The translations under genes were made by a program, and so were the position numbers. From Saccoglossus kowalevskii (Eukaryota > Hemichordata > Enteropneusta > Harrimaniidae): a DNA stretch of 26,907 nt. Positions 11,401 to 20,423 of this stretch are shown piece by piece. The stretch is taken from contig NW_003140830.1 of NCBI RefSeq assembly GCF_000003605.2, positions 81,491 to 108,397 of the forward strand, written 5' to 3'. The notes under the pieces are model-generated. The model worked only from the letters and a program-made list of their open reading frames with translations, was not told the DNA's origin and did not search any database. Position 1 is the first letter of the stretch, and the number at the start of each line of letters is the position of its first letter.

Positions 11401-14309
11401 TTCAGGTACTTAAAACGCTTGTGCTTCTTTTTTTCAGAAAGTGATGAAAAAAATGATTTGAAATCATTGGAAAGAAAATTATCAGAAAAGTTGTATCTTT
11501 TGGTCAAGTGTAAACTTGGCAAAAACTCTGTATGGCTTTTACCACAAGGGAGAAGAGAAGATGGTGAATCAATGAGAGAGGTATGGCATTGTGTGCTAAA
11601 CACACAATAGAAGTCTTTGCAGTTAGTGTGTCTGTATGTGTGTGTTAGTGTGTGTCTGTTCACCTGTTCCACTGATATCTCAAAAACCATATGTTTGCAT
11701 AATTATTATTCAATTTTGGCTTTTCTGCTAATATTTCAAGTACTAAACATTACATTACAATGGAACTTAGTACATAGATGCTCTAGGACTACCGGTATGC
11801 ACAGTTGTACTTAGTTTTGAATAAAAATCAGTGCTTATTAATCACCTAATTTGCATATTGATTAGTACATTTTTGGCTTTTCTACTGATATCTCAAGTAC
11901 TGATCATCATCACATTTCAATGATTTTTGGGGCATGGATTCTCTAAGACAATGCTCATACCTTTTAAGTCCCCGTTCGGACGTAGTCCGAAAACGGGGAC
12001 TTATGTTTTGCCCTGTGTGCGTCCGTGCGTCCGTGATCACCTGTGTTTCGAACATGCATGGACCAATTGAGTTCAAACTTCACTCATACATCACACATTA
12101 TATGGGACATACGCACATGCATTTTTTTCATGATCCGATTAACATTAGCCGAATAGCGGCCATTTTAAGGCAGAAAATGCATCAAAATCGCACATTTTCA
12201 CCATTCTGGACCCGGATCTCAGTTTTGCATGGACGGATTTTGTTCAAATTGAAACTGAAAGTGGTCTGAAATTTCGGTCATGATCTGCTTTGAATGTATA
12301 TGTCACTCAAATATGAACGGAACGGGGACGTGTCATTGACAATGACTTGTTATTTTTTGTTTCCATCTGTGCATATTAATTACCTAATTTGCGTGATAAT
12401 TTACTTTTCATCTTTCCATTAATCGTCATATTTATAATGAAACTTGTTACATATGTGCCCTGGAACAATACACAGACTGATTTAGTTTGGGGTTGAAATC
12501 TATGCATAACAATTGCTTAATTTGCATAATACTCACTCAATTTTTTTTGAAAAAAAAACATTTGGTTGGTATATTAATGCCAAGTGTGTGGAGTCTGTCA
12601 TTTGAAATCATAACTCAAAGATTTGGTTATTCTGAAATCATATCAATAAAACACTTTTATTCAATATGAGTATCAGATGTATGTATGAAGTTTCAAGTCA
12701 GTCGGTTCAGCCATTCTGTAAAGGGAAGTACGTGCCATAAAAAATTCAGATTACCTAGACCTTCAGAAAAGGATCAAATTCCTGTTTAATTTCCAAGATG
12801 GCTGCCAAACCAGTCAATCAATCACAATTCTGAAAGTTTGGTGCTGTAGTTCCCAGTGTTTAGGAAGTTTCAAAAGTCTGTTAAGGTGGTTTAGGGTACA
12901 GTAAAAGTACAAAGAAAATAGTGTCCAAATGGACTTAGACCCTAAAAAGCAAGCCATCCCTTGTAAAAAAAGATTATGTTCATAATAACTTCAGGTTATT
13001 CCGATATCAATATAGCACATAAAAACAAGAGTAATTTGACAGATGGTTATAGAGGGCACTATGCTAATCACCTGTAATAAATTCCTGTCCCAGGTCTAAA
13101 CTAATTTGACATTATAACATGCATGGATTTTTTTAAACAAGGGAACAGGGGCGCAGCGCCCTCATGCCTCGGCCATTCGCCCCTTACCCTGGGGAGCAGA
13201 TCCTCTGGCAACCTTAAAATTCTAAATGACCAGGGATCACATGTAGCCAGTCTTCAGCAGTGACCTGCCTGATAGTAATTTTGGCCCCAAGAAATCCATA
13301 GAATGCTCCATTTTAACTTAGAATTATCAAAAACTCCACACCCTGGTAGGCAGAACCCTATATCCCTCACTTGGTGGCGCCTCTGAATTGCAGTGCTCCC
13401 TCTTGCTGGTTTTTTTTCCAGAAAAACCCCTGACATGCCTGTGACAAGCAATAGTTAAATTATTGATGTGTTTTTTTTTTAAAAAAAACAAAAAACTGAT
13501 AGATACATTTGTATTTGTATATGTACATGTGTATGCTATATACACATATACATGTATGTATGTATGTATGTATGTATCACTGGAAGCAACAACTAAGATA
13601 ATGTTTATTGATATATTTGCAGACAGCTGAAAGGGTCCTTGCATCACACTGTGGTGATATAATCAAAGCACAGTTTTCTGGTAATGCTCCTTGTGGATTT
13701 TATAAATATAAATTTCCTACAGAATCCAGATCTGATGAGGCTGTTGGAGCAAAGGTAATACATGTTTTAGCTTAATTGAAAATTTAGATAATTAAGAGAG
13801 CAGTAATGCTGCTACTAGTAATTTTTAACAAAATGACATTGCAATTTACCAGACTACTTTGTCAACTATTTTGAATAGGAAAATGGATAAATTTATAAAA
13901 CTATTCCAGTATGCCTTTTTCTTTGGAATTTTAAAATTTATTAAAGTTTGTTAGTCAGAACCATCTCCAAAATGCAGTAATTTCCTGCAGTGAAGATTGA
14001 ATGGTGTACATTTCACCACAATGACTTTGTTTGGGGATTAGTTGCATTGTAATTACACTGTTCATAGCGACAGTTGGGGCTTGTAAAAATCACGGAATAA
14101 ATATTTGTGCTTTGACAAATTTTCAAAAATGTTACTTTAATGTATTTATTGTTCCAAAGGTATTTTTCTACAAAGCCAGACTACTCGATGGCAACGTATT
14201 AGATGCCAATGATGTAACAGAAGACTATGTATGGGTATCAAGCAAAGAACTTCCACACTATCTCAAGCCAAGTTATATGAAATCGATAGAGCAATTTTTG
14301 ATAGAATAA
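8457..14309 (+). CDS. MRPL46: mitochondrial large ribosomal subunit protein L46, complete, 6 exons
   Basis: mL46 is a structural protein of the mitochondrial 39S ribosomal subunit. Preferred exons: 8457-8499, 9284-9518, 10015-10154, 11438-11580, 13623-13754, 14160-14309, giving 843 nt (280 aa), about the length of the human protein (279 aa). The N-terminus MWKSVRPLGISAIR, followed by VFCRR, is basic with no acidic residue, as expected of a mitochondrial targeting peptide. Family signatures: WHLLSAVCLERYPV, an acidic stretch (YDEDEEEGEA), DEKNDLKSLERKL, VWLLPQG, GNAPCGFYKYKFP, AKVFFYKARLL and DYVWVSSKELPHYLKP. The C-terminal half has the Nudix fold of the family, but the Nudix box is degenerate (G-x5-E-x7-RVLASHCG). 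An alternative start at 8432 with the acceptor at 9294 also keeps frame (285 aa). Introns 3 and 4 carry repeats; the first, second and fifth show nothing I recognise. Confidence 0.95.
10531..10732. mobile_element. foldback MITE, copy 1 (TACTGTAAAA ends)
   Basis: The ends are perfect 10-bp inverted repeats (TACTGTAAAA / TTTTACAGTA). The similarity continues inward for about 45 bp through TTATTTTCGCTTGGAATTAA on the left and its diverged complement on the right. The middle holds ACATTCAACTCATCCAAAAT. If the outer TA is the target duplication, this fits a Tc1/mariner-type MITE. It lies in the third intron of MRPL46. A second copy is at 24307-24507. Confidence 0.85.
11640..12545. repeat. degenerate module array with 'CCTAATTTGCATA' motif, interrupted by an insertion
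   Basis: Recurring words mark diverged modules: 'CTGATATCTCAA', 'TTTGGCTTTTCT', 'TTAATCACCTAATTTGCATA' (about 11840), 'TTAATTACCTAATTTGCGTG' (about 12375) and 'CTTAATTTGCATAA' (about 12513). The element at 11967-12352 interrupts the series. It lies in the fourth intron of MRPL46 and has no coding potential that I can support. Confidence 0.55.
11967..12352. mobile_element. hairpin-headed repeat element (GTCCCCGTTCGGAC family), copy 1
   Basis: It opens with a strong hairpin at 11967-12001: arms AGTCCCCGTTCGGAC and GTCCGAAAACGGGGACT, a GTA loop and a 2-nt bulge. Next come TTATGTTTTGCCCTG, 'GCGTCCGTGCGTCCGTG' and an 'AGCGGCCATTTT' module. It closes with AACGGGGAC (12321-12329), the inverse of its first bases, and CAATGACTTGTTA. 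The 9-10-bp terminal inverted repeat and the second copy at 14431 support a mobile element of unknown class. Confidence 0.75.
13140..13450. repeat. GC-richer unclassified insert in MRPL46 intron 4
   Basis: From AGGGGCGCAGCGCCCTCATG to about GACATGCCTGTGACAAGC the base composition is clearly richer in G+C than the surrounding intron, with sharp edges. This looks like an inserted repeat. Neither strand gives a protein I recognise, and I found no second copy in the window. Confidence 0.4.
13552..13577. repeat. (ATGT)n microsatellite
   Basis: About six uninterrupted ATGT units, preceded by a longer TATATACACATATACATG alternating stretch. It lies some 45 nt upstream of the acceptor of MRPL46 exon 5. 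Confidence 0.95.
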
Positions 14310-14358
14310 CTTATCAACTTCATTTTTTTTCTCTTCTGTATATTATTTTAAGTTTAAT

Positions 14359-14364
14359 AATAAA
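14359..14364 (+). terminator. MRPL46 poly(A) signal
   Basis: AATAAA about 50 nt after the MRPL46 stop codon, in an A/T-rich stretch. It implies a very short 3' UTR. Confidence 0.7.
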
Positions 14365-14430
14365 AACACAATGAAAACTGTCTTTAAAGTGTTATGTAGG
14401 GATGATCATCAGCAGTAATGATTTGTGTTT

Positions 14431-15255
14431 TTAGTCCCCGTTCGGACGCAGTCTGAAAACGGGGACTTATGTTTTGACCTCCATGCGTGCGTGCGTCCAT
14501 GTGTGCGTCCGGACCTGTATCTTAGAAATGCCTGGACCAATCACAATCAAACTTCACACATACATCATATATGATATTATACATATGCACGTCAATTTGT
14601 TTCACGTTCTGATTCAAGATGGCCGAATTGCGGCCATTTTTGTGCTAAAAATCATCAAAATCAAGCATTTCTCGAGTGTTTACAGATGGATTTTGTTCAA
14701 ACTTAGTATATACATTAGACATTATAGGACCTTGATGCACATCATTTTGTTTTATAATCTGATTCAAGATGGCTGAATGGCGGCCATTTTTGTGCTGAAA
14801 AATCCTAAAAATCAAGCATTTCTCGGCTATTTACAAATGAATTTTGTTCAAACTCGATATATACATTAGACATTATGGGACCTTGATGCAAATAATTTTG
14901 TTTTTCAGATAAGATTCAAAATGAACAACTGGCGGCCATTTTGTTTCAATGAATGTGGTTCTCGTGCCATATCTCTGACTTGCTTTCACTGATTATATTC
15001 AAATTTTATATATTCGTTATACATCATGTGATATATATACATGTATTCAAAATGGCTGATTTTGAATGCTGTTCCAAAGCAATATCTCTAAATATGGACA
15101 AGTACTTGTTTGATGATCAGATACAAATGTCAATCATTTTAATGTTAAAAAACCATATTCCTGACATGGTTATATTCCAGCTATATTACTATAAACAAAA
15201 CTATATTTCTTAAATGTAATAACTAACGGGGACAGTGCCATGCATGGCTTGTTCT
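14431..15255. mobile_element. hairpin-headed repeat element (GTCCCCGTTCGGAC family), copy 2, with ~150-bp internal modules
   Basis: It has the same head as copy 1: a hairpin from AGTCCCCGTTCGGAC at 14433 to CGGGGACT at 14467, then TTATGTTTTGACC and a 'GCGTGCGTGCGTCC' tract. It ends with AACGGGGAC (15225-15233) and CATGGCTTGTTC. Between them a module starting GATTCAAGATGGC recurs at 14611, 14761 and, diverged, 14913 (periods 150 and 152 bp). Each carries 'GCGGCCATTTT', 'AATCAAGCATTTCTCG' and 'ATTTTGTTCAAACT', so this copy is longer than copy 1 through module amplification. Confidence 0.75.
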
Positions 15256-16247
15256 GTTAGCAGTGTTAGAACAAATTATGCACTTTATTTTTGTCATAAT
15301 CCAACTGACTGACAACCAGTGGCCATATTACTGCCTATAACTCAAACTGATTCGAAATTAGTGTTGACCTGTGACCCACATTTACAATTTGTTACGCATG
15401 AGGGCTGACTGGTAGAGAATAATGCTAAAATACGTTTCTCAATCCGACCAAATTTGGCTGTCAGTTTGACGAACGTTTTTTTTTTATAGACAGTGCTTCT
15501 TTATTAGTATTTTCGACCTATTTAAAACAGCCAGTGACGTGCATTTATATTCATCATGTAGAATTTGTTTGTTAATAAGGTTGTTTAATGTCAAAATTGC
15601 AAGGCCATATTGCTTTGAAATCAGTTATGTTACAATGGCGACAAGAAAGTAAGATTTGTAATTTTGACATTTTTTTTTAACTTGTTACTTTCCGTGCATG
15701 TGATGATTTCGTGATATGGTCAAAAATGGCTGTTTGTTGTAAAAAACCACTAAAATATTTTAACATGTCTAGAACCAGCACCAACTCGCGTGTTGACCAA
15801 TTTACTTAAAACTATTATAGGCAGTTAATGGACCTCACTTTCATTTGTCAACTCAAGATGGTTAAACTGACGACCTTTTTCTTTTCCAGACAAACGTGCT
15901 CTGAAGAAATTCACTTCCAAATTTAATACCTAGATTGCCCATCATAACATACAATGGCCGACAAATGGCCGACTGCCAACCGTTTTAGTTGTAAACAAAA
16001 CTATTAAGATCAGGTATTTTGACATGTCCAGACCTTGGGCAAGGATTGGATTTTCTTCATACATAGTGATAGAAGTAACCATTACTGGAGATTGATGCAC
16101 GTCACTAGAATGGCTTGCTCAATCCATCTATCAGGTCACTCAAATACTGCATACCGATATGCACAATTCTTGAAGCTGTAAAATAGCTATGTAAAAAATG
16201 TTCACTATGCACAGAACTAGGAGCTAAATTATCTTTAAATGTGTACA
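15256..16247. repeat. gene-free stretch with degenerate relatives of the same modules
   Basis: No exon or gene is visible. Scattered words resemble the modules to the left: 'AAAATGGCTG', 'CAAGATGGTTAAACTGACGACC', 'CAATGGCCGACAAATGGCCG', 'GATTGATGCACGTCA'. This is probably an old, eroded extension of the element ending at 15255. Confidence 0.4.
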
Positions 16248-16620
16248 TTTTTAGCTCAGCTGTCAACTTTATTGAACAGTGCTTATCCTATTACCGTTAA
16301 ATCTGTATTAGAAGCCGCATCTCTAATACAAGTCGCACCCATTCTTTTTGAGCATACGTGTAGATGCTCTAATTGAAGCCGCATTCCTTCTGTTGCATTG
16401 TACCATTTTAATAAAAGCTGCAGCTTCTATTAGAGTACAGTAGTACATGTACCTTGGGTAGACGTTAGATTTGTTCATTTGTGATTGCTTTGATATTATA
16501 CATATAGGTACCTCAGGTGGACCTCTCTCAGATTTGTTGATTTTGTGATACCAGTATCTTCAATTCTCTAATTGGAATGTGTATTACTAAGGGAGAAGTT
16601 GCCTCGGCAAAGAGACTGAA
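16248..16620. repeat. dispersed repeat, copy 2
   Basis: Shares its order of segments with 492-1000: a TTTTAGCTCAGCTGTCAAC head, GTACCTTGGGTAGAC, AGGTGGACCTCTCTCAGA, TCTTCAATTCTCTAATT, and an AATGTGTATTACTAAGGG tail followed by a GCAAAGAGACTG stretch. It has only one and a bit of the body units where copy 1 has two and a bit, and it carries the inverted-repeat insert at 16303-16440. Confidence 0.65.
16303..16440. mobile_element. small inverted-repeat element (TATTAGAAGCCGC ends)
   Basis: The left end CTGTATTAGAAGCCGC is mirrored on the right, whose reverse complement reads CTGTACTCTAATAGAAGCTGC. An internal TCTAATTGAAGCCGCAT repeats the same word. The length is about 138 bp with no coding capacity. 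It resembles a MITE inserted into the surrounding repeat. Confidence 0.5.
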
Positions 16621-16650
16621 CACCAATCATAATGAATAGGAACCTTAATA

Positions 16651-16964
16651 CTTGTGTGCTATGCTGTTGACATTTGTTTTCTTGCTGTAAACATATTCAG
16701 TCTCATGTGTAACAAATGCATCTCCATAGGGGGAAAAATACCACGATATGCAGATTTTGACTCTGCTGTTTTACTCTAGGATACACAACTTCATAACAAT
16801 TCTATATACTTGTGTGCTATGCTGTTGACATTTGTTTTCTTGCTGTAAACATATTAAGTCTCATGTGTAACAATCTCCATAGGGGGAAAAATACCACGAG
16901 GAGCAGGTTTTGACTCTGCTGTTTTACTCTAGGATACACAACTTCATAACAATTCTACATACTT
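16651..16964. repeat. 158-bp tandem duplication
   Basis: A unit beginning CTTGTGTGCTATGCTGTTGA starts at 16651 and again at 16809. The second copy lacks a few bases around AATGCA and has scattered substitutions (for example CGATATGCAG against CGAGGAGCAG), so the duplication is older than the 76-bp one at 1771. No gene is involved. Confidence 0.9.
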
Positions 16965-17796
16965 ATACATTGCTGTAGTTACATGGTTAAGAAGCATTTT
17001 GTAATGTATCTATGTATCTTTCGAAGAGTTTCAAGTCATTCACACAGATTGGGGTATGGAAAATTTCATGGGCTGAGCAAATCATTATTGAAATATTTAC
17101 TCTGCGATTCTGTTGCAAGATATTGAAAAAGCAAAATGTGGTATTTGCAATTAAAATTCTAATGCAGCAATGCAAGCAATATGGCAAATTTGCATAATAC
17201 ACGATAAACAAATTTTGATACATTTTCTTAGCCACGTGTGCATGCAATGTCATTTCTTCGACATGCCAGATTTTGTTCAAAACTGGTAGAAAAACATGTA
17301 CATATGCAGGTTGACAAGTATTTCAATCCTGTAATCCTGTTTTAAAACAAGACATGAATGTCACAGTCCCCATTATTTAATTATAAAATACATGGAACAT
17401 CTGCAAACAATTGAATTAATATGTACTCGATGTAGGTACAACTCAAAGTGATTTCCCTTAATCTGATAACTGAAAACTTTCATTGACTCAGAGTACACAA
17501 GTGCAACCAAACTGTCTCGTACATGCTCAAGAAACTGCATTCATAAATCTGAGTAAACCTTGATGTAACTTTAATAACAACTTGATTTTGTTAAGGTAGC
17601 AAGACTATTGTTTGTGTTGAAAATTACGATTTTTCACATTTATTTATTATTTGGTGAAATGCACTATAAACTTTCATCTGATAAAGTCAACGTAACCTAG
17701 AATGTCATGCAAGTTGGTTAAAATATAGATTTTCTGAAGGGAAGCAATGTAGCTTCAGTCATGTTTTCCAAAATCAACACAGGTTTAATCTATTAC
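16965..17796. other. intergenic, nothing recognised
   Basis: The short ORFs on both strands have no recognisable domains and are not bounded by convincing splice sites. A single CACGTG lies at 17233-17238. I see no repeat boundary. Confidence 0.5.
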
Positions 17797-18477
17797 TACG
17801 TTCACGTTACGGGATCTCGGCACGTGCCGAAATTTTTAATCCGTTGTGTTTGCAGAGGGATTACAGCAGTTGTGTTTACGTTATTCAGGACCCACTTAGG
17901 ACCGACTGGACTCGTGCCGAAATCACGCTCTCATTCGTCGATCTGTTATTTGGCCCAAACATGGAAGATGATACGCATATGATGATAATAATAATTGTTA
18001 TAGTGAAATTATATCCATTTGTTGCTATGGTGTTTATTACGAGCCATCGTGCACATGGACGGCAAAGAAGATTCGAAATACAATTATTTTGTTCACATCA
18101 ATGTAAAATGTGCAAGAAAATAGAGGTTGTAGCAGCACATAAATATGCGTCGCTGATGACGGTTTGCATTCATTACTACAGCATTCGACCATCTACTAGT
18201 ATATCCGAATTTCCTGTCATCGTCATTTCATGCTAGTATCAATCAACTTATGTTTTTCTTAAATTTACCACCGAGGGCGTGATTTCGGCTCGTGCCGAGC
18301 GTTCAGGCAGCAAATCTCGGCACGTGCTGAGTTTCGGTCCCAAGCATCTATCGGGACCGAGATCGAGTTCTTTTCGGCACGTGCCGACTCGGTCCCGACC
18401 GTTCACACTCAATATTCGGCACATGCCGACTCGGTCCCGAGTCTCGGAACGTGCCGAGATCTCTAACGTGAACGCCA
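17797..18477. mobile_element. ~680-bp TIR element packed with CGGCACGTGCCG palindromes
   Basis: The left end (from 17799, CGTTCACGTTACGGG followed by ATCTCGGCACGTGCCGA) is matched in reverse complement by the right end (18444-18473, giving CGTTCACGTTAGAG followed by ATCTCGGCACGTTCCGA). These are TIRs of about 32 bp with few mismatches. Subterminal regions repeat the palindrome: CACGTG at 17821, 18321 and 18378, with near-copies at 17905, 18289, 18420 (CACATG) and 18448 (AACGTG). TCGGTCCC / GGGACCGA words lie between them. A target-site duplication is not evident. The interior ORF at 17844-18236 has no recognisable domain. Confidence 0.8.
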
Positions 18478-20354
18478 CTTATGTGCCTACAAGTTTCAAA
18501 GATAAACTCAAAACAAAGCAATGTTAAGATGTGTTATCAGTAGCTATCTATCACACAATTAGTGTTTCCAAACATTTGAGTGGTTTGTCTCCGCCCCTGT
18601 TTATTTCACAGATTAGTCATTTGCATATGAATGTGTCAGACACAAGGTCACACAGCCACTGAAAAAAATCATTGATTTTGGTGTTTTCATCTGCCGATTT
18701 TATCGAACTATAGCTATCCTATTCCTTTATTTTGTTGGTTTCCAATAGCCTTACACATTTGGATGCCCCTACACATGGTAAAACAGACCTTGATGGGAAA
18801 ACAAGTCGCTTGTGCAGATAAACAAGCTTGAAAATCTTTGCTGTGACGTCGACGTTTTCTAAAAGTTTGTTTTTCAAAATACAAGGTCTTTAACAAAAAA
18901 TAACGTATACTTATTGTCATCTGATTAACACCAAATTTTCACAGCTTTAAGGTGACAATGAGAGGAACTTGAATGTGTCCAGACAAACTATTTCATGGAT
19001 TATTTACCAATGTGTTGTGGTTTGAGTTGGGGGCAATGCGACTAAAACAAAAATTAAAATTCAGGACACTACTTTTTAAAACGAGTTGCTTGAATAAAAC
19101 TGACCAGACACATTCAATTTACCAGACTATTGAACAACTCTGAAAAGTGAAAAAAAAACTTCTAATCACCAGCATAAATGCGCAATTATTTTTTTTACAA
19201 AAAAAGTAATTTTTCACTTTTGATTAAGTAACGCACCGTGGAATGCAGATACGGACATGGCAAACACACCTTTGAAAAGCTTGAAGTCTGGCGATTCCAA
19301 AAATATATACTTTCCTGGGTCTATTTGTGGTCATTTGGTCACAATTAGAATATGAAAACAAGTATGCAAATAATAGTCCCGCTATCTTAATTCGAAACTT
19401 TGTATATTAACAGGACCTGGGTTTGTTTCATTATCACCACTAATTCCCATCAAAATATAGCCCTGACACCCTCATGACCATCTGTCATTCAGATCAAGAC
19501 AGAACTAAAAACCTTAGCATTACAGACTAAGCTAATTATTTATTCTGAGCATGCTGAGTTGCTGTCAGTGCAGTAGGTAATTTTGGATGAAAATCTTGAA
19601 AAAAAACAAAACATTTAGGATTTTCAGATCTGGGAAAAAAAAATTACGTGCATATTCGGCAGACTTGTTCATCATCCTGCCAAGTTTATCAGGTTAATTA
19701 TTAGTTTCCAAGTTTCATTACAAGTTGATTGTTTTGTCTTAAGGTTTTGCTAACCGGCTTCTTGCAGTCCTCATTTTGTCATAGATAACACACAATATTA
19801 GTGTGGGGAGAAACCCAGCATGTGTGCACTTGGATATTGTTACACCATAATCTAAGAATTATTGCCCATACAGCAATTTTGGAAACGCTCCCATTACGAT
19901 GATACAAATCCGGTTTTTAAACACGTACATATTGATTACCTGTTAACATATATTAGCCAGTTATAATTGCAACATGATGTGCGAGATTTTTAAGCAATCT
20001 ATGCATGAGAAAGGGTTGAATAGTTTTACATCAAAGAATACTTCAAAGGGAGGGGGCTTGCATTCTGTTTTATCATACATAAAAACACTCTAGCACATTC
20101 TGCAAGTTTGTTTGATGTAACTTTTATTTTTACACCCACCACAGAAGATAATTTAGCAATATTGTAAAGCTTAAAAATACATTATATTTACAGAAACAAA
20201 CTTGACTCCTAGAAAACAAATACATAACTATGGTAGGTAATAGTATTTTTATAGGAAACCTAAAAAATGTTTAAAGTTTTCTCATATTGCTATCAATCAT
20301 TCTAAACTGTTAGTTTGATGGGAGGGTAAAACAGTAAAAGGTACCATGCAAATA
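18478..20354. other. intergenic, nothing recognised
   Basis: About 1.9 kb between the TIR element and the 3' end of the RBM gene. I see no exon, RNA gene or clear repeat on either strand. The part nearest 20350 is probably 3' UTR or downstream flank of the RBM gene; TTTATT at 20123-20128 would be a second AATAAA on that strand. Confidence 0.5.
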
Positions 20355-20360
20355 TTTATT
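20355..20360 (-). terminator. poly(A) signal of the RBM5/10-like gene
   Basis: AATAAA on the minus strand, about 64 nt past the stop codon at 20424. A more distal AATAAA at 20123-20128 is an alternative. Confidence 0.6.
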
Positions 20361-20423
20361 CTCATAAATATCTATACATGATCAGGAATCCACATGACGT
20401 TTTTCGTTAAAGTATAAAAAAAA

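Noticed and set aside
11344-11690. Open frames around MRPL46 exon 4, including a 116-codon frame on the minus strand
   Set aside because: The plus frame is real only from the acceptor at 11437 to 11580; the rest is intron read-through. The minus frame is its shadow.
13254-13647. Minus-strand ORFs of 65 and 106 codons in MRPL46 intron 4
   Set aside because: They run through a microsatellite and homopolymers, have no recognisable domain, and fit a repeat rather than a gene.
14431-15255. Helitron identity for the hairpin-headed elements
   Set aside because: The reverse strand does end in a hairpin, but copy 1 is followed by CTTAA rather than CTRR and the copies have short inverted ends, which Helitrons lack. 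Left unclassified.
17844-18236. 130-codon ORF inside the E-box TIR element as a possible transposase
   Set aside because: No DDE/DDD motif, zinc finger or helix-turn-helix is recognisable. It includes a run of isoleucine/valine codons from simple sequence and lies in a clearly non-autonomous element.
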